A stretch of DNA of 64,000 bases from Aquirufa aurantiipilula (GTDB taxonomy: Bacteria; Bacteroidota; Bacteroidia; Cytophagales; Spirosomataceae), in contig NZ_JAANOG010000006.1 of the NCBI RefSeq assembly GCF_019923745.1, positions 4,716 through 68,715 on the forward strand, written 5' to 3'. Shown here piece by piece: positions 9,313 to 18,205 of this stretch (position 1 is the stretch's first letter; every line of letters starts with the position of its first letter). The notes under the pieces were generated by a model. The model saw only the letters and a list, made by a program, of their open reading frames with translations, ran no database searches and was not told the DNA's origin. The translations under genes and the position numbers were made by a program.

Positions 9313-10197
9313 TTAGTGCTTCAAAGGCCGCTGTTTAATCATCCCTCCTTTGGTATCTTTAACACTAGACATAACGACAAAAGCCTCTTTATCAATTAAC
9401 TCGATGGCATTATTTAGTCGGTTCAATTCCAAGCGTGTCACAATCGTATAGACAATATCCACGTTTTCGGATTCTCCTTTTTTCCCAAATCCTTTTTTCC
9501 CAGAATATACGGTAAACCCTCTTCCCATTTCCTTTTGAATCATCTCCTTAATGGCTTCATGCTCGGTAGATATGATGGTTACACCCATGTATTCTTCAAA
9601 ACCCTCCAGGAAAAAATCCAAGGTTTTTGAGGCCGATAAATAAGTCACCATAGAGTAAAGGGCTATTTCAACCGAAAGAAAATAGGTAGCCGCTAAAAAA
9701 ATACAGGCATTTAATGCTATAATAATATCTCCTATAGTGGTCCCAAATCGCTTACTTAAAAAAATGGCCAATACCTCCGTTCCATCGATCACGGCGCCAC
9801 CACGGATAGTTAGTCCAATTCCTGCTCCAAGAAAAAATCCCCCAAATAAAGCAACCAATAAATTGTCGCTGGTCACATCTGGGAAAGGAACAAAGGCCAC
9901 TACAGCTGCCAAGCCGGAAATAGCAAAGGCAGTCTTTATGGCAAAAGTCCTACCCATGACACGTAAACCGAGTAATACGAAGGGTATATTGATGATGATT
10001 AACAAAAATGCTAAGGGCAATTTTGTCACATTGGTCAATAAAAGGGATATTCCTGTAGCCCCACCATCAATAAAATGATTGGTTAATAAAAACCCTTTAA
10101 AGCCAAAGGAGGCAGAAAATATTCCTAAAACAATCAGTATTACATCTTTTAATAATGACTGATATCGACTTTTGGTACTTGTATTTTTATTTGGCAT
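9313..10197 (-). CDS. YitT-family membrane protein (DUF161 with DUF2179)
   Basis: 294 residues. After a basic N-terminus (KNTSTKSRYQSLLKD) there are about five to six hydrophobic segments through residue ~200, with GFLLTNHFIDGGATGISLLL and GGFFLGAGIGLTIRGGAVIDGTEVLAIFLSKRFG typical of the DUF161/YitT family. Residues ~215-290 form the soluble DUF2179 domain (GVTIISTEHEAIKEMIQKEMGRGFTVYSGKKGFG). The family is an integral inner-membrane protein of unknown or transporter-like function. It is monocistronic, and the possible bidirectional terminator at 9181-9237 lies past its stop. Confidence 0.85.
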   Translation of the reverse strand: MPNKNTSTKSRYQSLLKDVILIVLGIFSASFGFKGFLLTNHFIDGGATGISLLLTNVTKLPLAFLLIIINIPFVLLGLRVMGRTFAIKTAFAISGLAAVVAFVPFPDVTSDNLLVALFGGFFLGAGIGLTIRGGAVIDGTEVLAIFLSKRFGTTIGDIIIALNACIFLAATYFLSVEIALYSMVTYLSASKTLDFFLEGFEEYMGVTIISTEHEAIKEMIQKEMGRGFTVYSGKKGFGKKGESENVDIVYTIVTRLELNRLNNAIELIDKEAFVVMSSVKDTKGGMIKQRPLKH

Positions 10198-10586
10198 AGG
10201 CGATATAATTTTAATTTCTTCAAGTTAATCTTCCAAGGAACATCCCCAATTATGCACCAGCTGAAATTCAATCACTGTTCCATTCACGCCTTTCAGACAA
10301 CTAATCTTTGGGAAAAATAGGAAATTTTACTGCTGATAAAAAGAAGACATTAGAATTATTTAGACAATACACTAAATATCTAATTAATTGATTCAAATCC
10401 TCTAATAAAAGCCGTTGGGAACAATTTAATCCAGTCTGACAACGGTAAATTGGATCATTTATTCTATCCCTTTCCAAAAATTTGTGAACAGAAAATAGGA
10501 CTATTTTACCAGTAAATAAGTAAAAATATTCCTAATTTTCTCTAAATTAGAGAAATAAGAACCCAAAGACTAATCCCCAAAACCAC
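10198..10586. other. 389-bp divergent intergenic region
   Basis: It separates the YitT-like gene (minus) from the haem-binding protein gene (plus). No ORF or RNA was recognised. It holds a perfect inverted repeat TTCTCTAA-A-TTAGAGAA at 10538-10554, about 33 bases before the plus-strand ATG. Further upstream is a weak promoter-like pair, TTTG near 10480 and TATTTTAC about 17 bases later. An imperfect CCGTTG/CAACGG inverted repeat lies around 10410-10445. The rest shows nothing recognisable. Confidence 0.4.
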
Positions 10587-11087
10587 ATGAAAAAGAAAAT
10601 CTTAATCGCCCTCATCATCCTTTTGGTTGGTATTCAATTTATCCACCAAGAAAAAAATGAATCCAATGATGAGACTTATGCTATTTCCACTAAATACTTA
10701 GTCCCTGAAAATGTCAACCATATTTTACAAGTGGCTTGTAATGACTGCCACTCGAATAAAAGCACTTATCCTTGGTACAATAACATTCAACCCGTAGGAT
10801 TTTTCTTAACCCATCACATCAATGATGGTAAAAAGCATTTAAATCTTTCTACGTTCACCAAATTACCGATTGCAGTACAGAACCATAAGTTAGAAGAAAT
10901 TGCCGAAACGGTAGAAGAAAAAGAAATGCCACTGGAATCTTACACTTATTTGGGCCTCCATAAAGAAGCAAACCTAAGTCAAGAACAAAGAGAAATTTTA
11001 ATCACTTGGGCTAAAGCTCAAATGGATAGCCTAAAAGCACATTATCCAGCAGATAGCTTGGTAATGAAAAAAAGAAAGCAATCTTAA
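10587..11087 (+). CDS. Haem-binding domain protein (single CxxCH)
   Basis: 166 residues with an N-terminal membrane anchor or signal (KKKILIALIILLVGIQFI). A c-type haem motif CNDCH lies at residues 51-55, followed by SNKSTYPWYNNIQPVGFFLTHHI. This pattern matches the Bacteroidota Haem_bd family, small periplasmic mono-haem proteins. The C-terminal half is helical and Lys/Glu-rich. The role is probably periplasmic electron transfer or haem handling; the partner is not visible nearby. It is monocistronic, with a clear terminator 65-110 bases downstream. Confidence 0.85.
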   Translation: MKKKILIALIILLVGIQFIHQEKNESNDETYAISTKYLVPENVNHILQVACNDCHSNKSTYPWYNNIQPVGFFLTHHINDGKKHLNLSTFTKLPIAVQNHKLEEIAETVEEKEMPLESYTYLGLHKEANLSQEQREILITWAKAQMDSLKAHYPADSLVMKKRKQS

Positions 11088-11154
11088 TCTGTCCACTCAT
11101 ATAACTATTTATATGAATTTTAGCACAGAATAAAGGATATAAATTTCTATATTG

Positions 11155-11198
11155 AAGGGAAAATGCATGGCTTCAGCACCATCATTTTCCCTTTTTTT
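11155..11198 (+). terminator. Rho-independent terminator after the haem-binding gene
   Basis: AAGGGAAAATG (11155-11165) pairs perfectly with CATTTTCCCTT (11183-11193), and a T-run follows. Confidence 0.85.
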
Positions 11199-11228
11199 GC
11201 TCTAGACCTTTTAAACAATGATTAAGCG

Positions 11229-12371
11229 ATGAGAAGAACTATTTTCCTCAGCCTGTTCTTATGTTTCTCCCTGACAAGCATTCATGCTCAAAATTGGATT
11301 GATTCCCTAGACCGTTATGGTCGCGAGGTGTACATGCCTGCTGAAAAATACGTATGGGATTGGGGCCAAGCCACATTTCTACATTCTTTGATTCATCTGT
11401 ATCAAACAAAACCAAACTCCGAAAAAGCTCCCTACCTGCAATACATTCGCACCGCCATGAATAAAACCTATGAAGTGGCCAATGGAAAACATCCCAATGC
11501 GATTGCTTCTGGAATAGGTATGGCATTTTTAGCGAGAATTACCAAAGAAGAAAAATACAAAACAAAGGCGCAAGCCATATACCAAGATTACTTGAATGCC
11601 CCTAGGTCCAAGAACGGTGGCATTTCTCACCGAACAGAAACGGTGGAGCTTTGGGATGATACGGTTTACATGCTGAATATGTTTTTGATGGAAATGTACC
11701 GTGGAAGCGGTGATGAAAAATACTTGGCCCACATATACACCCAAATTAGAGCACATAGTCAATCGCTAGCCAATCCAGAAACAGGACTTTGGGTTCATGC
11801 TTGGGACGATGATGATCTAGATTTTGATGATGGCTGTAGTGTGTTAGGATGGCCCGACAAAAAGACCAGAAAAAGTAGTGAATATTGGGGCCGAGCTAAT
11901 GGCTGGGTAACCATGACGCTAGTAGATGTTTTGAGCACGATTAGCCCAAAATCCAATTACTATGAGCCTCTAAAAAAGGAATTTCTAGCTATCATGCGAA
12001 CTTTGCCTTCTTTGCAAAACAAACAAAGCGGGCATTGGTACCAGCTATTATTATATCCTCAAGATGCCAAAAACTGGGAGGAAAGTTCGTGTACGGCAAT
12101 GTTTGCGTATTCCATGGCCAAAGGAATAGAATTAGGTCTATTAAGTTCAAAAGACTATTTACCTTCCATTCACTTAGCCTATCAGGGATTGAAAAAATAT
12201 AGTCTGGTACAGCCCAAAGGCCCATACTTATGTCCTAGCAGAGTATCAGGAGGAACCTGCGTCGGCATGAAAGAGTATTACTATGGAAGACCCATTGTAG
12301 AGGGACAAGGTTTTGGCATTGGATCATTTATCATGTTTGCTTTGGAATATCAAAAAATACCTAAATCCTAA
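11229..12371 (+). CDS. GH105/GH88-type unsaturated uronyl hydrolase, exported
   Basis: 380 residues; signal peptide ends near SIHAQ (residue ~21). The fold signature is that of the alpha/alpha toroid GH88/GH105 family: VWDWGQATFLHSL near 42, ELWDDTVYMLNMFLMEMY with Asp143/Asp144 (the family's catalytic Asp region), YWGRANGW at ~219-225 and ESSCTAMFAYSMAKG near 280. Such enzymes remove the 4,5-unsaturated uronic acid left by polysaccharide lyases. Expected location is the periplasm. It is followed at 7 bases by the toroid-protein gene, so the two are probably co-transcribed. With two nearby sulfatases the substrate is likely a sulfated uronic-acid-containing polysaccharide; which one is not clear. 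Confidence 0.85.
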   Translation: MRRTIFLSLFLCFSLTSIHAQNWIDSLDRYGREVYMPAEKYVWDWGQATFLHSLIHLYQTKPNSEKAPYLQYIRTAMNKTYEVANGKHPNAIASGIGMAFLARITKEEKYKTKAQAIYQDYLNAPRSKNGGISHRTETVELWDDTVYMLNMFLMEMYRGSGDEKYLAHIYTQIRAHSQSLANPETGLWVHAWDDDDLDFDDGCSVLGWPDKKTRKSSEYWGRANGWVTMTLVDVLSTISPKSNYYEPLKKEFLAIMRTLPSLQNKQSGHWYQLLLYPQDAKNWEESSCTAMFAYSMAKGIELGLLSSKDYLPSIHLAYQGLKKYSLVQPKGPYLCPSRVSGGTCVGMKEYYYGRPIVEGQGFGIGSFIMFALEYQKIPKS

Positions 12372-12378
12372 AATCCAC

Positions 12379-14088
12379 ATGAAGAGAAGAAAATTTGTTC
12401 ATCTGGGTGCCATGGGAATAGGAACCTTGGCCCATTGGAACACATCCTATACAGCTAAATTCAAAGATGAAAAACCTACTTGGTTACATCAAATTATCCG
12501 TCAAAATGACCAGGATTTCCCTCGCTATGAAGCCCTAAGAATAACAGATCAAAATCATCCTTATGTTGGAGGCTTCCGTGATGGGGACGACATTCCCAAT
12601 CCACAAACCACAGGCTATTATGTTTTAAAAGTAGCCTGTGCTATTATAAGTCCAGAGTCCAGTTTTTACCAATCTACCTCTCTTGTCGAAAAAGGCATAC
12701 AAGCAACCAACTGCTTATTAAAAATGCAGCATGCTGATGGAACAATTGACTTATTAAGCACTAATTTTCACTCTCCCCCTGATACGGCTTTTAGTGTGGA
12801 AAAATTAAGTGTGGCTTATGCTTTGTTGCAAAAAAACAACCAAGGAGAGCGCTATAGTTCAATGATGCAACCACTAGAAACCTTCTTAAAAAGATGTGGG
12901 GAATCTTTGGTAGTAGGTGGAATTCACACCCCCAATCACCGTTGGGTGGTTTCAGGTGCCTTAGCCAAACTATATCAAATTTGGCCTGATCCGCGGTACA
13001 AAGCTCGAGCTGAGCAATGGCTACAAGAAAATATGGACCAAGATCCAGATGGCCAATATACCGAGAAAAGTGCTGGAATTTATTCTGCCATCATCAACAA
13101 AGCGCTGATTGCCGTCCACCAAGCTTTCAACAAGCCTACTCTTCTAGATGTAGTGCGAAAAAACTTGGAAATGACCTTATTCTATGTCCATCCGAATATG
13201 GAGGTGGTTACCGATGCCTCCAACCGACAAGATAAAGGTGGGGTTAATATGTTTGAAAACTACTATTATGGCTACCGTTATTTAGCTTTAAAAGATAAAA
13301 ATCCTCGATTTGCAGCCATGTGCCGTCTCATTGAAAAAGCTTATTTCCCGAGGATTGGAACGCATATCGAGAACTTTTTGGATGAACCTTTTCTATGGCA
13401 AGAATTGCCATCAGGGGATAATATTCCCACCCATTATGTAAAATCTTTTCCTTATTCTGGATTGGTTCGAATCCGACGAGAAAATTGGGATGCTACTTTA
13501 TTAGTCAATAATCCCAATTTCCTAACTTTTCATCATGGGAATGCCATTTTACAAGGGCTAAGACTAGCCGCTTCCTTTTTTGGCAAAGGGCAATTTCAAT
13601 CCAATGACATCAAACAAGTTGGGAATACTTGGATACTCCAACAAAAACTAGATGGCCCCTATTTCCAGCCTCATACCAAAGACCAAATTGATCCTAGTGG
13701 AGATTGGGAAAAAATGCCACGGGGTAATCGAAAGCAAAGTGAAATTCAATACTTGGAGACAATCATCAAATTGGAAGAAACAAAAGGGGGGTTACTCGTA
13801 GATATTGACATGAAAGGAACCGACGGGGTTCCTGTCAGCTTAGAACTTATCTTCCGAGGTGATGGCCGATTTGAGGGAGTCATTCCAAGTGGAAAAGAAA
13901 ACAATGCTTATTTATTGAAAGAAGGAGAAGGGAAATATTCTTTGGGGGAAGATTCCATCCGTTTTGGCCCTGGCAGAGCAGAACATAAGGCCATACATTT
14001 ACGAGGAGGATTACCTTTTGCCCAGGCTCCTTCAGTTTATATCACAGGCTATACGCCTTTTACCCATCAACTTTTCATTCGACAATAG
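12379..14088 (+). CDS. Alpha/alpha-toroid family protein with RR signal, putative polysaccharide-active enzyme
   Basis: 569 residues. The ATG at 12379 is preferred because it gives an N-terminus MKRRKFVHLGAMGIGTLA that resembles a twin-arginine signal; an in-frame ATG at 12313 would overlap the GH105 gene by 59 bases. Residues ~40-380 are helix-rich with repeated WL/YYGYRYLAL-type elements suggesting an alpha/alpha toroid; residues ~390-569 are beta-rich (FLTFHHGNAILQGLRLAASFFGKGQFQ, GLLVDIDMKGTDGVPVSLELIFRGDGRFEG), like the C-terminal sheet domain of heparinase-type lyases. No exact family was recognised. Being downstream of a GH105 in one operon makes a lyase or hydrolase feeding it plausible. 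Confidence 0.65.
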   Translation: MKRRKFVHLGAMGIGTLAHWNTSYTAKFKDEKPTWLHQIIRQNDQDFPRYEALRITDQNHPYVGGFRDGDDIPNPQTTGYYVLKVACAIISPESSFYQSTSLVEKGIQATNCLLKMQHADGTIDLLSTNFHSPPDTAFSVEKLSVAYALLQKNNQGERYSSMMQPLETFLKRCGESLVVGGIHTPNHRWVVSGALAKLYQIWPDPRYKARAEQWLQENMDQDPDGQYTEKSAGIYSAIINKALIAVHQAFNKPTLLDVVRKNLEMTLFYVHPNMEVVTDASNRQDKGGVNMFENYYYGYRYLALKDKNPRFAAMCRLIEKAYFPRIGTHIENFLDEPFLWQELPSGDNIPTHYVKSFPYSGLVRIRRENWDATLLVNNPNFLTFHHGNAILQGLRLAASFFGKGQFQSNDIKQVGNTWILQQKLDGPYFQPHTKDQIDPSGDWEKMPRGNRKQSEIQYLETIIKLEETKGGLLVDIDMKGTDGVPVSLELIFRGDGRFEGVIPSGKENNAYLLKEGEGKYSLGEDSIRFGPGRAEHKAIHLRGGLPFAQAPSVYITGYTPFTHQLFIRQ

Positions 14089-14128
14089 GGCCAAGGTTTT
14101 GAATTAGAATGGGCAGCGATTGTATTGT

Positions 14129-15508
14129 TTAAGGCAATCGACTCCTTTCTAGGGTAGCCACTTTTTGCTCCAATTTTTGTCGCATTTGAACCAAAATGAG
14201 TTGAAATTTGGCTTCGGAAGCTAGGTTCTTTTTCTCCAAAGGATCTTGTTTCAAATCATACAATTCTTCCCGGTCCAAATGATCCCGGTATCGAAAATAC
14301 TTCCAATGTTTGGACCGAATCCCTTCACTGGAGGCTATGATTTTTACCTTCCAAAGGTGCTCCACCAAAAAATCTTTTCTCCTTTTAGCAGGACTTTTCC
14401 CTTGGACATAAGAGGCTAAACTTTGACCTTGCCATGTGTTTGGAATCTTAATCCCAGCAAAGCCAAAAATAGTTGGGGCTATATCAATGTTTAATACCTC
14501 ATCTTGTATATCGCGGTGAAGAGGTCTTCTAGGATCATAAACAATCAAGGGTACGCGTAAAGAATTATCATACATCAACCATTTCCCTGCCAATTGTCGC
14601 TCTCCCAAAAAATAGCCATTATCTCCCATCACAATAATGATGGTATTCTTATCCAACCCTTTTTCCTCCAATGCTTTTCGAATTTTGCCTATTTCCAAAT
14701 CAACTCCAGAAATCATGCGGTAATAGCCCTTCACGCTTCTTTGGTATTTTTCTGGCGTGTCAAATCGCCAATGCCAACGTGTTCTATTTTCTCCCGTGCG
14801 AACATATTCTGGCTGTGCTAAAAAGTCTGCCTCGGTAGCCATAATGGGTGCTTCTATTGTCACGTTTTGATATAAATGGTCTACTTCCTTTTGCCAGAAA
14901 TACTGTTGCTCAGAAGGGTCATGGGCATGAGGTGCCGAAAAACTAAGTGATAAACAAAATGGCTTATCTTTGGGCGCTTGGGCAATAAAATCCATGGCTT
15001 TTTGGCCGGTATACCGACTTAAGTGTACCGAATCTTTACCTAAAGTCTTGTAAAAATATCCCCGATAATCTTTCAATTTATCATCTCGATCATAACTTTC
15101 CCCTTGATCAAATAAGGTGGAGAAATCCGCATATTGAATCCCAAATTTGCCATAAAATCCGGTGTAATAACCTGCTTGTTTCAACAAAGCTGGGTAAGAT
15201 TGAGCTACATAGGCCTGCTTGATGTTTCCTTGACCAAACGTATATTGATGCGTTCTTTCATACATTCCTGTGATGATACTAGCCCGACTAGCCGCACAAA
15301 TGGGTGTAGTTACAAAGGCATTTTTAAAATAGATTCCTTTCTTGGCCAAATCGTCCATCACGGGCGTTTGGATGATTTTATTTCCCGCATAACCCAAAGC
15401 ATCCCATCGATGATCATCGGTTAAAATAAATATGATATTTGGCTGTTTCGTTTGAGATATCCCCCAAAATGGCAGCAAAAACAAGGCAAAAATGATTCCC
15501 TTTTTCAT
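14129..15508 (-). CDS. Sulfatase (S1-type, formylglycine), exported
   Basis: 459 residues; signal peptide ends near GISQ. Metal-binding Asp31/Asp32 (IIFILTDDHRWDALGYAG) and the CAASR motif at residues 71-75 mark an arylsulfatase-type enzyme whose Cys71 is converted to formylglycine by a maturase that is not in this window. Later motifs GDNGYFLGERQLAGKWLMYDNSLRVPLIVYDP fit the family. It removes sulfate esters from a saccharide in the periplasm. Its ATG lies 2 bases after the stop of the other sulfatase, so they form an operon. It converges on the GH105/toroid pair, which supports joint action on a sulfated polysaccharide. Confidence 0.9.
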   Translation of the reverse strand: MKKGIIFALFLLPFWGISQTKQPNIIFILTDDHRWDALGYAGNKIIQTPVMDDLAKKGIYFKNAFVTTPICAASRASIITGMYERTHQYTFGQGNIKQAYVAQSYPALLKQAGYYTGFYGKFGIQYADFSTLFDQGESYDRDDKLKDYRGYFYKTLGKDSVHLSRYTGQKAMDFIAQAPKDKPFCLSLSFSAPHAHDPSEQQYFWQKEVDHLYQNVTIEAPIMATEADFLAQPEYVRTGENRTRWHWRFDTPEKYQRSVKGYYRMISGVDLEIGKIRKALEEKGLDKNTIIIVMGDNGYFLGERQLAGKWLMYDNSLRVPLIVYDPRRPLHRDIQDEVLNIDIAPTIFGFAGIKIPNTWQGQSLASYVQGKSPAKRRKDFLVEHLWKVKIIASSEGIRSKHWKYFRYRDHLDREELYDLKQDPLEKKNLASEAKFQLILVQMRQKLEQKVATLERSRLP

Positions 15509-15510
15509 GT

Positions 15511-16977
15511 TTATTTGATGTTTTGAGGATAACCCGTGGACAAATCTTTGATGGGAATTCCCTGATAATTGACCTTTTGGTAGGGAACGGTTTCAGTTTC
15601 GTCAATCAAATAATTCCATTGTTTGACATAATAAAGTCCCGAATGAAACTCATCTTTTCGTTTTTTCAACTCCGCTTGCAGAGCCTTTTCCATCTGGCTT
15701 TGAATCCCCTTAACCGAAGCTTGATTAACCAAATTGGTCATTTGAAAAGGGTCGTTTTTATTATCAAACAAAAGCCATGGGCCTTGTAAATCTTTGACAT
15801 ACGTGTAACGATCAGATACCAAACCTCGGTACTCCCTACCTCCTTTGGCACGAGGCCATTGGCCAAAAGGTTGTACACAAGAAATCAAAGTATAGTTTAC
15901 ATTATCCCTTTTTTTAGCCTTTAAAACAGAAGAAAAATCATGCCCCTCCACCGTTTTAGGCACTTTCATGTGAGTTAAACCCAAAAGTGTCGGCATGATA
16001 TCAGGAGTGTTTAACAGAACATCTACCTTTTTGCCTTTCTTACCAAATGCCTTGGGGTAATGCAATAAAAATGGCACTCGAATGCTTTCTTCATAAGGCT
16101 GTTGCTTGTTCCAGGCGCCATGTGAACCTAATAAATCTCCGTGGTCAGAGGAGAACACAAGAATAGTATTTTCATCCAATCCTTGATCTTTCAAGGTTTG
16201 CCACATTTGACCCACACAATCATCAATGGCCGTCATGTGAGCATAATAACCACGCGCATCTTTGATTGCTTTTTCTCTGTTTTCTGGGGGCACATTATCT
16301 CGCAGCTTAATCGTTACATTTTCATACATTTTTCTATACTTCTCAGGAGCCGTTTGATAAGGATCATGCGGTGAACCAATGGAGATAAAAAGCATGAAAG
16401 GCTGGGAAGAATTTGACTGAGCCTTTAAGTACTTCACAACATCCTCCGACTGGGCGATGGCATCGTAACTTTCCCAGGTTTTTTTAACAGGGGAATCTCC
16501 CGAATAATATTCCGAATGATTATAGTCATGGGTACATTCCAAAGCCTTCCAATAGTCAAAGCCTTGTCGGCGCGTTACCGGAATATACGAACTCCTACCA
16601 TGTCCATCCATATGCCATTTACCTATATAAGCCGTCTGATATCCCGCTTGCTTATACGATTTAGCGATGGTGGTGCTATTGGAATCCAACAAAACATCAT
16701 TCATAAAAACCCCGTGAGTTAGGGGGTATTGACCCGTAATTAAAGAAGCGCGATGAGGAGAACAAACCGGCATACCGGAAATGGCTCTTCGCAAATTGAG
16801 GCTTTCCTTTTCCAATTGATCTAAATGAGGAGTTTTCACCACTTGGTCTCCCGCATAACCGATGGACTGCGCCCGCCATTGATCCACTAATATGTAGAGA
16901 ATATTAGGCTTTTTAGATTGAGCATGCAGGGAAAAATATCCAAGCAATGAAAGGAAAAGTAGTAGTTGTTTTTTCAT
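15511..16977 (-). CDS. Sulfatase (S1-type, formylglycine), exported
   Basis: 488 residues from the ATG at 16977, chosen because it starts a clean signal peptide (KKQLLLFLSLLGYFSLHAQ); an in-frame ATG at 17019 would add 14 residues before it. Metal site ILVDQWRAQSIGYAGD and formylglycine motif CSPHR (Cys72) are present, followed by ASLITGQYPLTHGV and, later, FSSDHGDLLGSHGAWNKQQPYEESIRVPFLLHYP. It belongs to a different S1 subfamily from its neighbour (CxPxR versus CxAxR), so the pair probably attacks two sulfate positions. First gene of the two-sulfatase operon. Confidence 0.9.
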   Translation of the reverse strand: MKKQLLLFLSLLGYFSLHAQSKKPNILYILVDQWRAQSIGYAGDQVVKTPHLDQLEKESLNLRRAISGMPVCSPHRASLITGQYPLTHGVFMNDVLLDSNSTTIAKSYKQAGYQTAYIGKWHMDGHGRSSYIPVTRRQGFDYWKALECTHDYNHSEYYSGDSPVKKTWESYDAIAQSEDVVKYLKAQSNSSQPFMLFISIGSPHDPYQTAPEKYRKMYENVTIKLRDNVPPENREKAIKDARGYYAHMTAIDDCVGQMWQTLKDQGLDENTILVFSSDHGDLLGSHGAWNKQQPYEESIRVPFLLHYPKAFGKKGKKVDVLLNTPDIMPTLLGLTHMKVPKTVEGHDFSSVLKAKKRDNVNYTLISCVQPFGQWPRAKGGREYRGLVSDRYTYVKDLQGPWLLFDNKNDPFQMTNLVNQASVKGIQSQMEKALQAELKKRKDEFHSGLYYVKQWNYLIDETETVPYQKVNYQGIPIKDLSTGYPQNIK

Positions 16978-17034
16978 GTCTTGGATATTTGGTTCAAAGA
17001 AGATTTTCATTTCCCACATGGGATGAGCTGAAGT

Positions 17035-17484
17035 CTAATTACTCAACTCGGTTTTTAATTGGGCTAGTTTACTTTGCAAAGGACTTATCGTATCTATTTT
17101 TAAGCCTTTAGTAAAGGTAATTTGGTGTGATAAATCCCCATTTTGTATGGCAATCCACTCATCACAACCATCAAAACAGACGTTACACGTTTTGTATTTC
17201 AATAAATTAAACTGCGACCAGTTCACCACCTGTTTGATTTCAGTCCATTCTTGCTCGCTTAACTTCCTCGACTTGATTATTTGAGGTTTCAGCGAATTTC
17301 GTGGCACATAATATACATAGCGAACTGTCTGATTCGCAATTTCTAAGGTATCAATTCCAGAGCCCCAACCACATATATAACCTGCTTTGATTTTGAAATT
17401 TGATTCATTCAAAGGGTCTGGCGTGGAATTTTTACAAGAAAAGATTCCAAGGCATATACATATTAGTAAGACTAGATTCTTCAT
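17035..17484 (-). CDS. Small lipoprotein of unknown function
   Basis: 149 residues. A lipobox-like end (LGIFSC, Cys17) follows a short signal, so the protein is likely membrane-anchored. The body is mixed alpha/beta with a Cys-rich patch CNVCFDGCDEW at about 100-110, which could bind a metal or form disulfides. No family was recognised. It lies between the permease remnant and the sulfatase pair on the same strand, with 57 bases to the sulfatase ATG, so a link to either group is not clear. Confidence 0.65.
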   Translation of the reverse strand: MKNLVLLICICLGIFSCKNSTPDPLNESNFKIKAGYICGWGSGIDTLEIANQTVRYVYYVPRNSLKPQIIKSRKLSEQEWTEIKQVVNWSQFNLLKYKTCNVCFDGCDEWIAIQNGDLSHQITFTKGLKIDTISPLQSKLAQLKTELSN

Positions 17485-17572
17485 GAGATTAAAATTACGT
17501 GCAAGATGTAATACGATGAATGAATCTATTAAATTGTATGCTTTCCCTTTAAATCAAAACAACATTTTCACT

Positions 17573-18202
17573 TTACTTTGCCCCTATCAATAATGCCAAA
17601 CCAACGATGTATAGCAACAACATCCAATTGAGCATACTTTTCGTGGAGCTCTTGGCTTTGGCGAATTCCTTCCAAATAAATATACCCCAAACAGCTGCCA
17701 CCACGGTGGCCCCTTGGCCCAAACCATAGGAAACAGCTGGACCAGCTTTTTCAGATGCCAAAATACTCAAGGCCATTCCGATGAACCAAATGCCTCCTCC
17801 CAAAATCCCCATCACATGGTCTTGGAAGGCTCCTTGAAAATAATCCCCAAAGCTTACTGCTTTTCCCGAAAATGGCTTTTTCATTTGCCAGGTATTAAAC
17901 AAAAATGAACTCAACAAAACACCTACGGAAAATAAAACCAAAGCGGTATAAGGACTTAATTTGCCAACTTCAGGGTTAATAAAATTAGTCGCCATGGAGG
18001 CCGCCACGTATTTATAAAACAAACCCATCAAGCAACCACTAATAACAGATAAGAATAATCCTTTGCTAGATAATTTTTCGGAACCTCCTTCATTCAATTG
18101 TTTATAGGCTCGGGCATTTAATATAATAGCCAATGAAATCAAGGCTACTCCACCAAAGATCAAGATGGGGCTTCCTTGTGGTGTTGCCAGATAATTTACC
18201 AA
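17573..18202 (-). pseudogene. 3' part of a sugar/ureide-type permease, split by an in-frame TGA
   Basis: 209 codons from the TTG at 18202, in the same frame as the upstream part and separated from it only by the stop codon TGA and one Val codon. It holds about six membrane segments (ILIFGGVALISLAIILNARAY, YTALVLFSVGVLLSSFLF, GIWFIGMALSILAS, QGATVVAAVWGIFIW, LLLYIVGLALLIGA). Unless translation restarts at this TTG, or the TGA is a sequencing error, it is not expressed as part of a whole transporter. Confidence 0.7.
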
Positions 18203-18205
18203 TAC

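Noticed and set aside
12313-12378. Start of the toroid protein at 12313
   Set aside because: It would overlap the GH105 gene and place an odd leader before a clean RR signal peptide starting at 12379.
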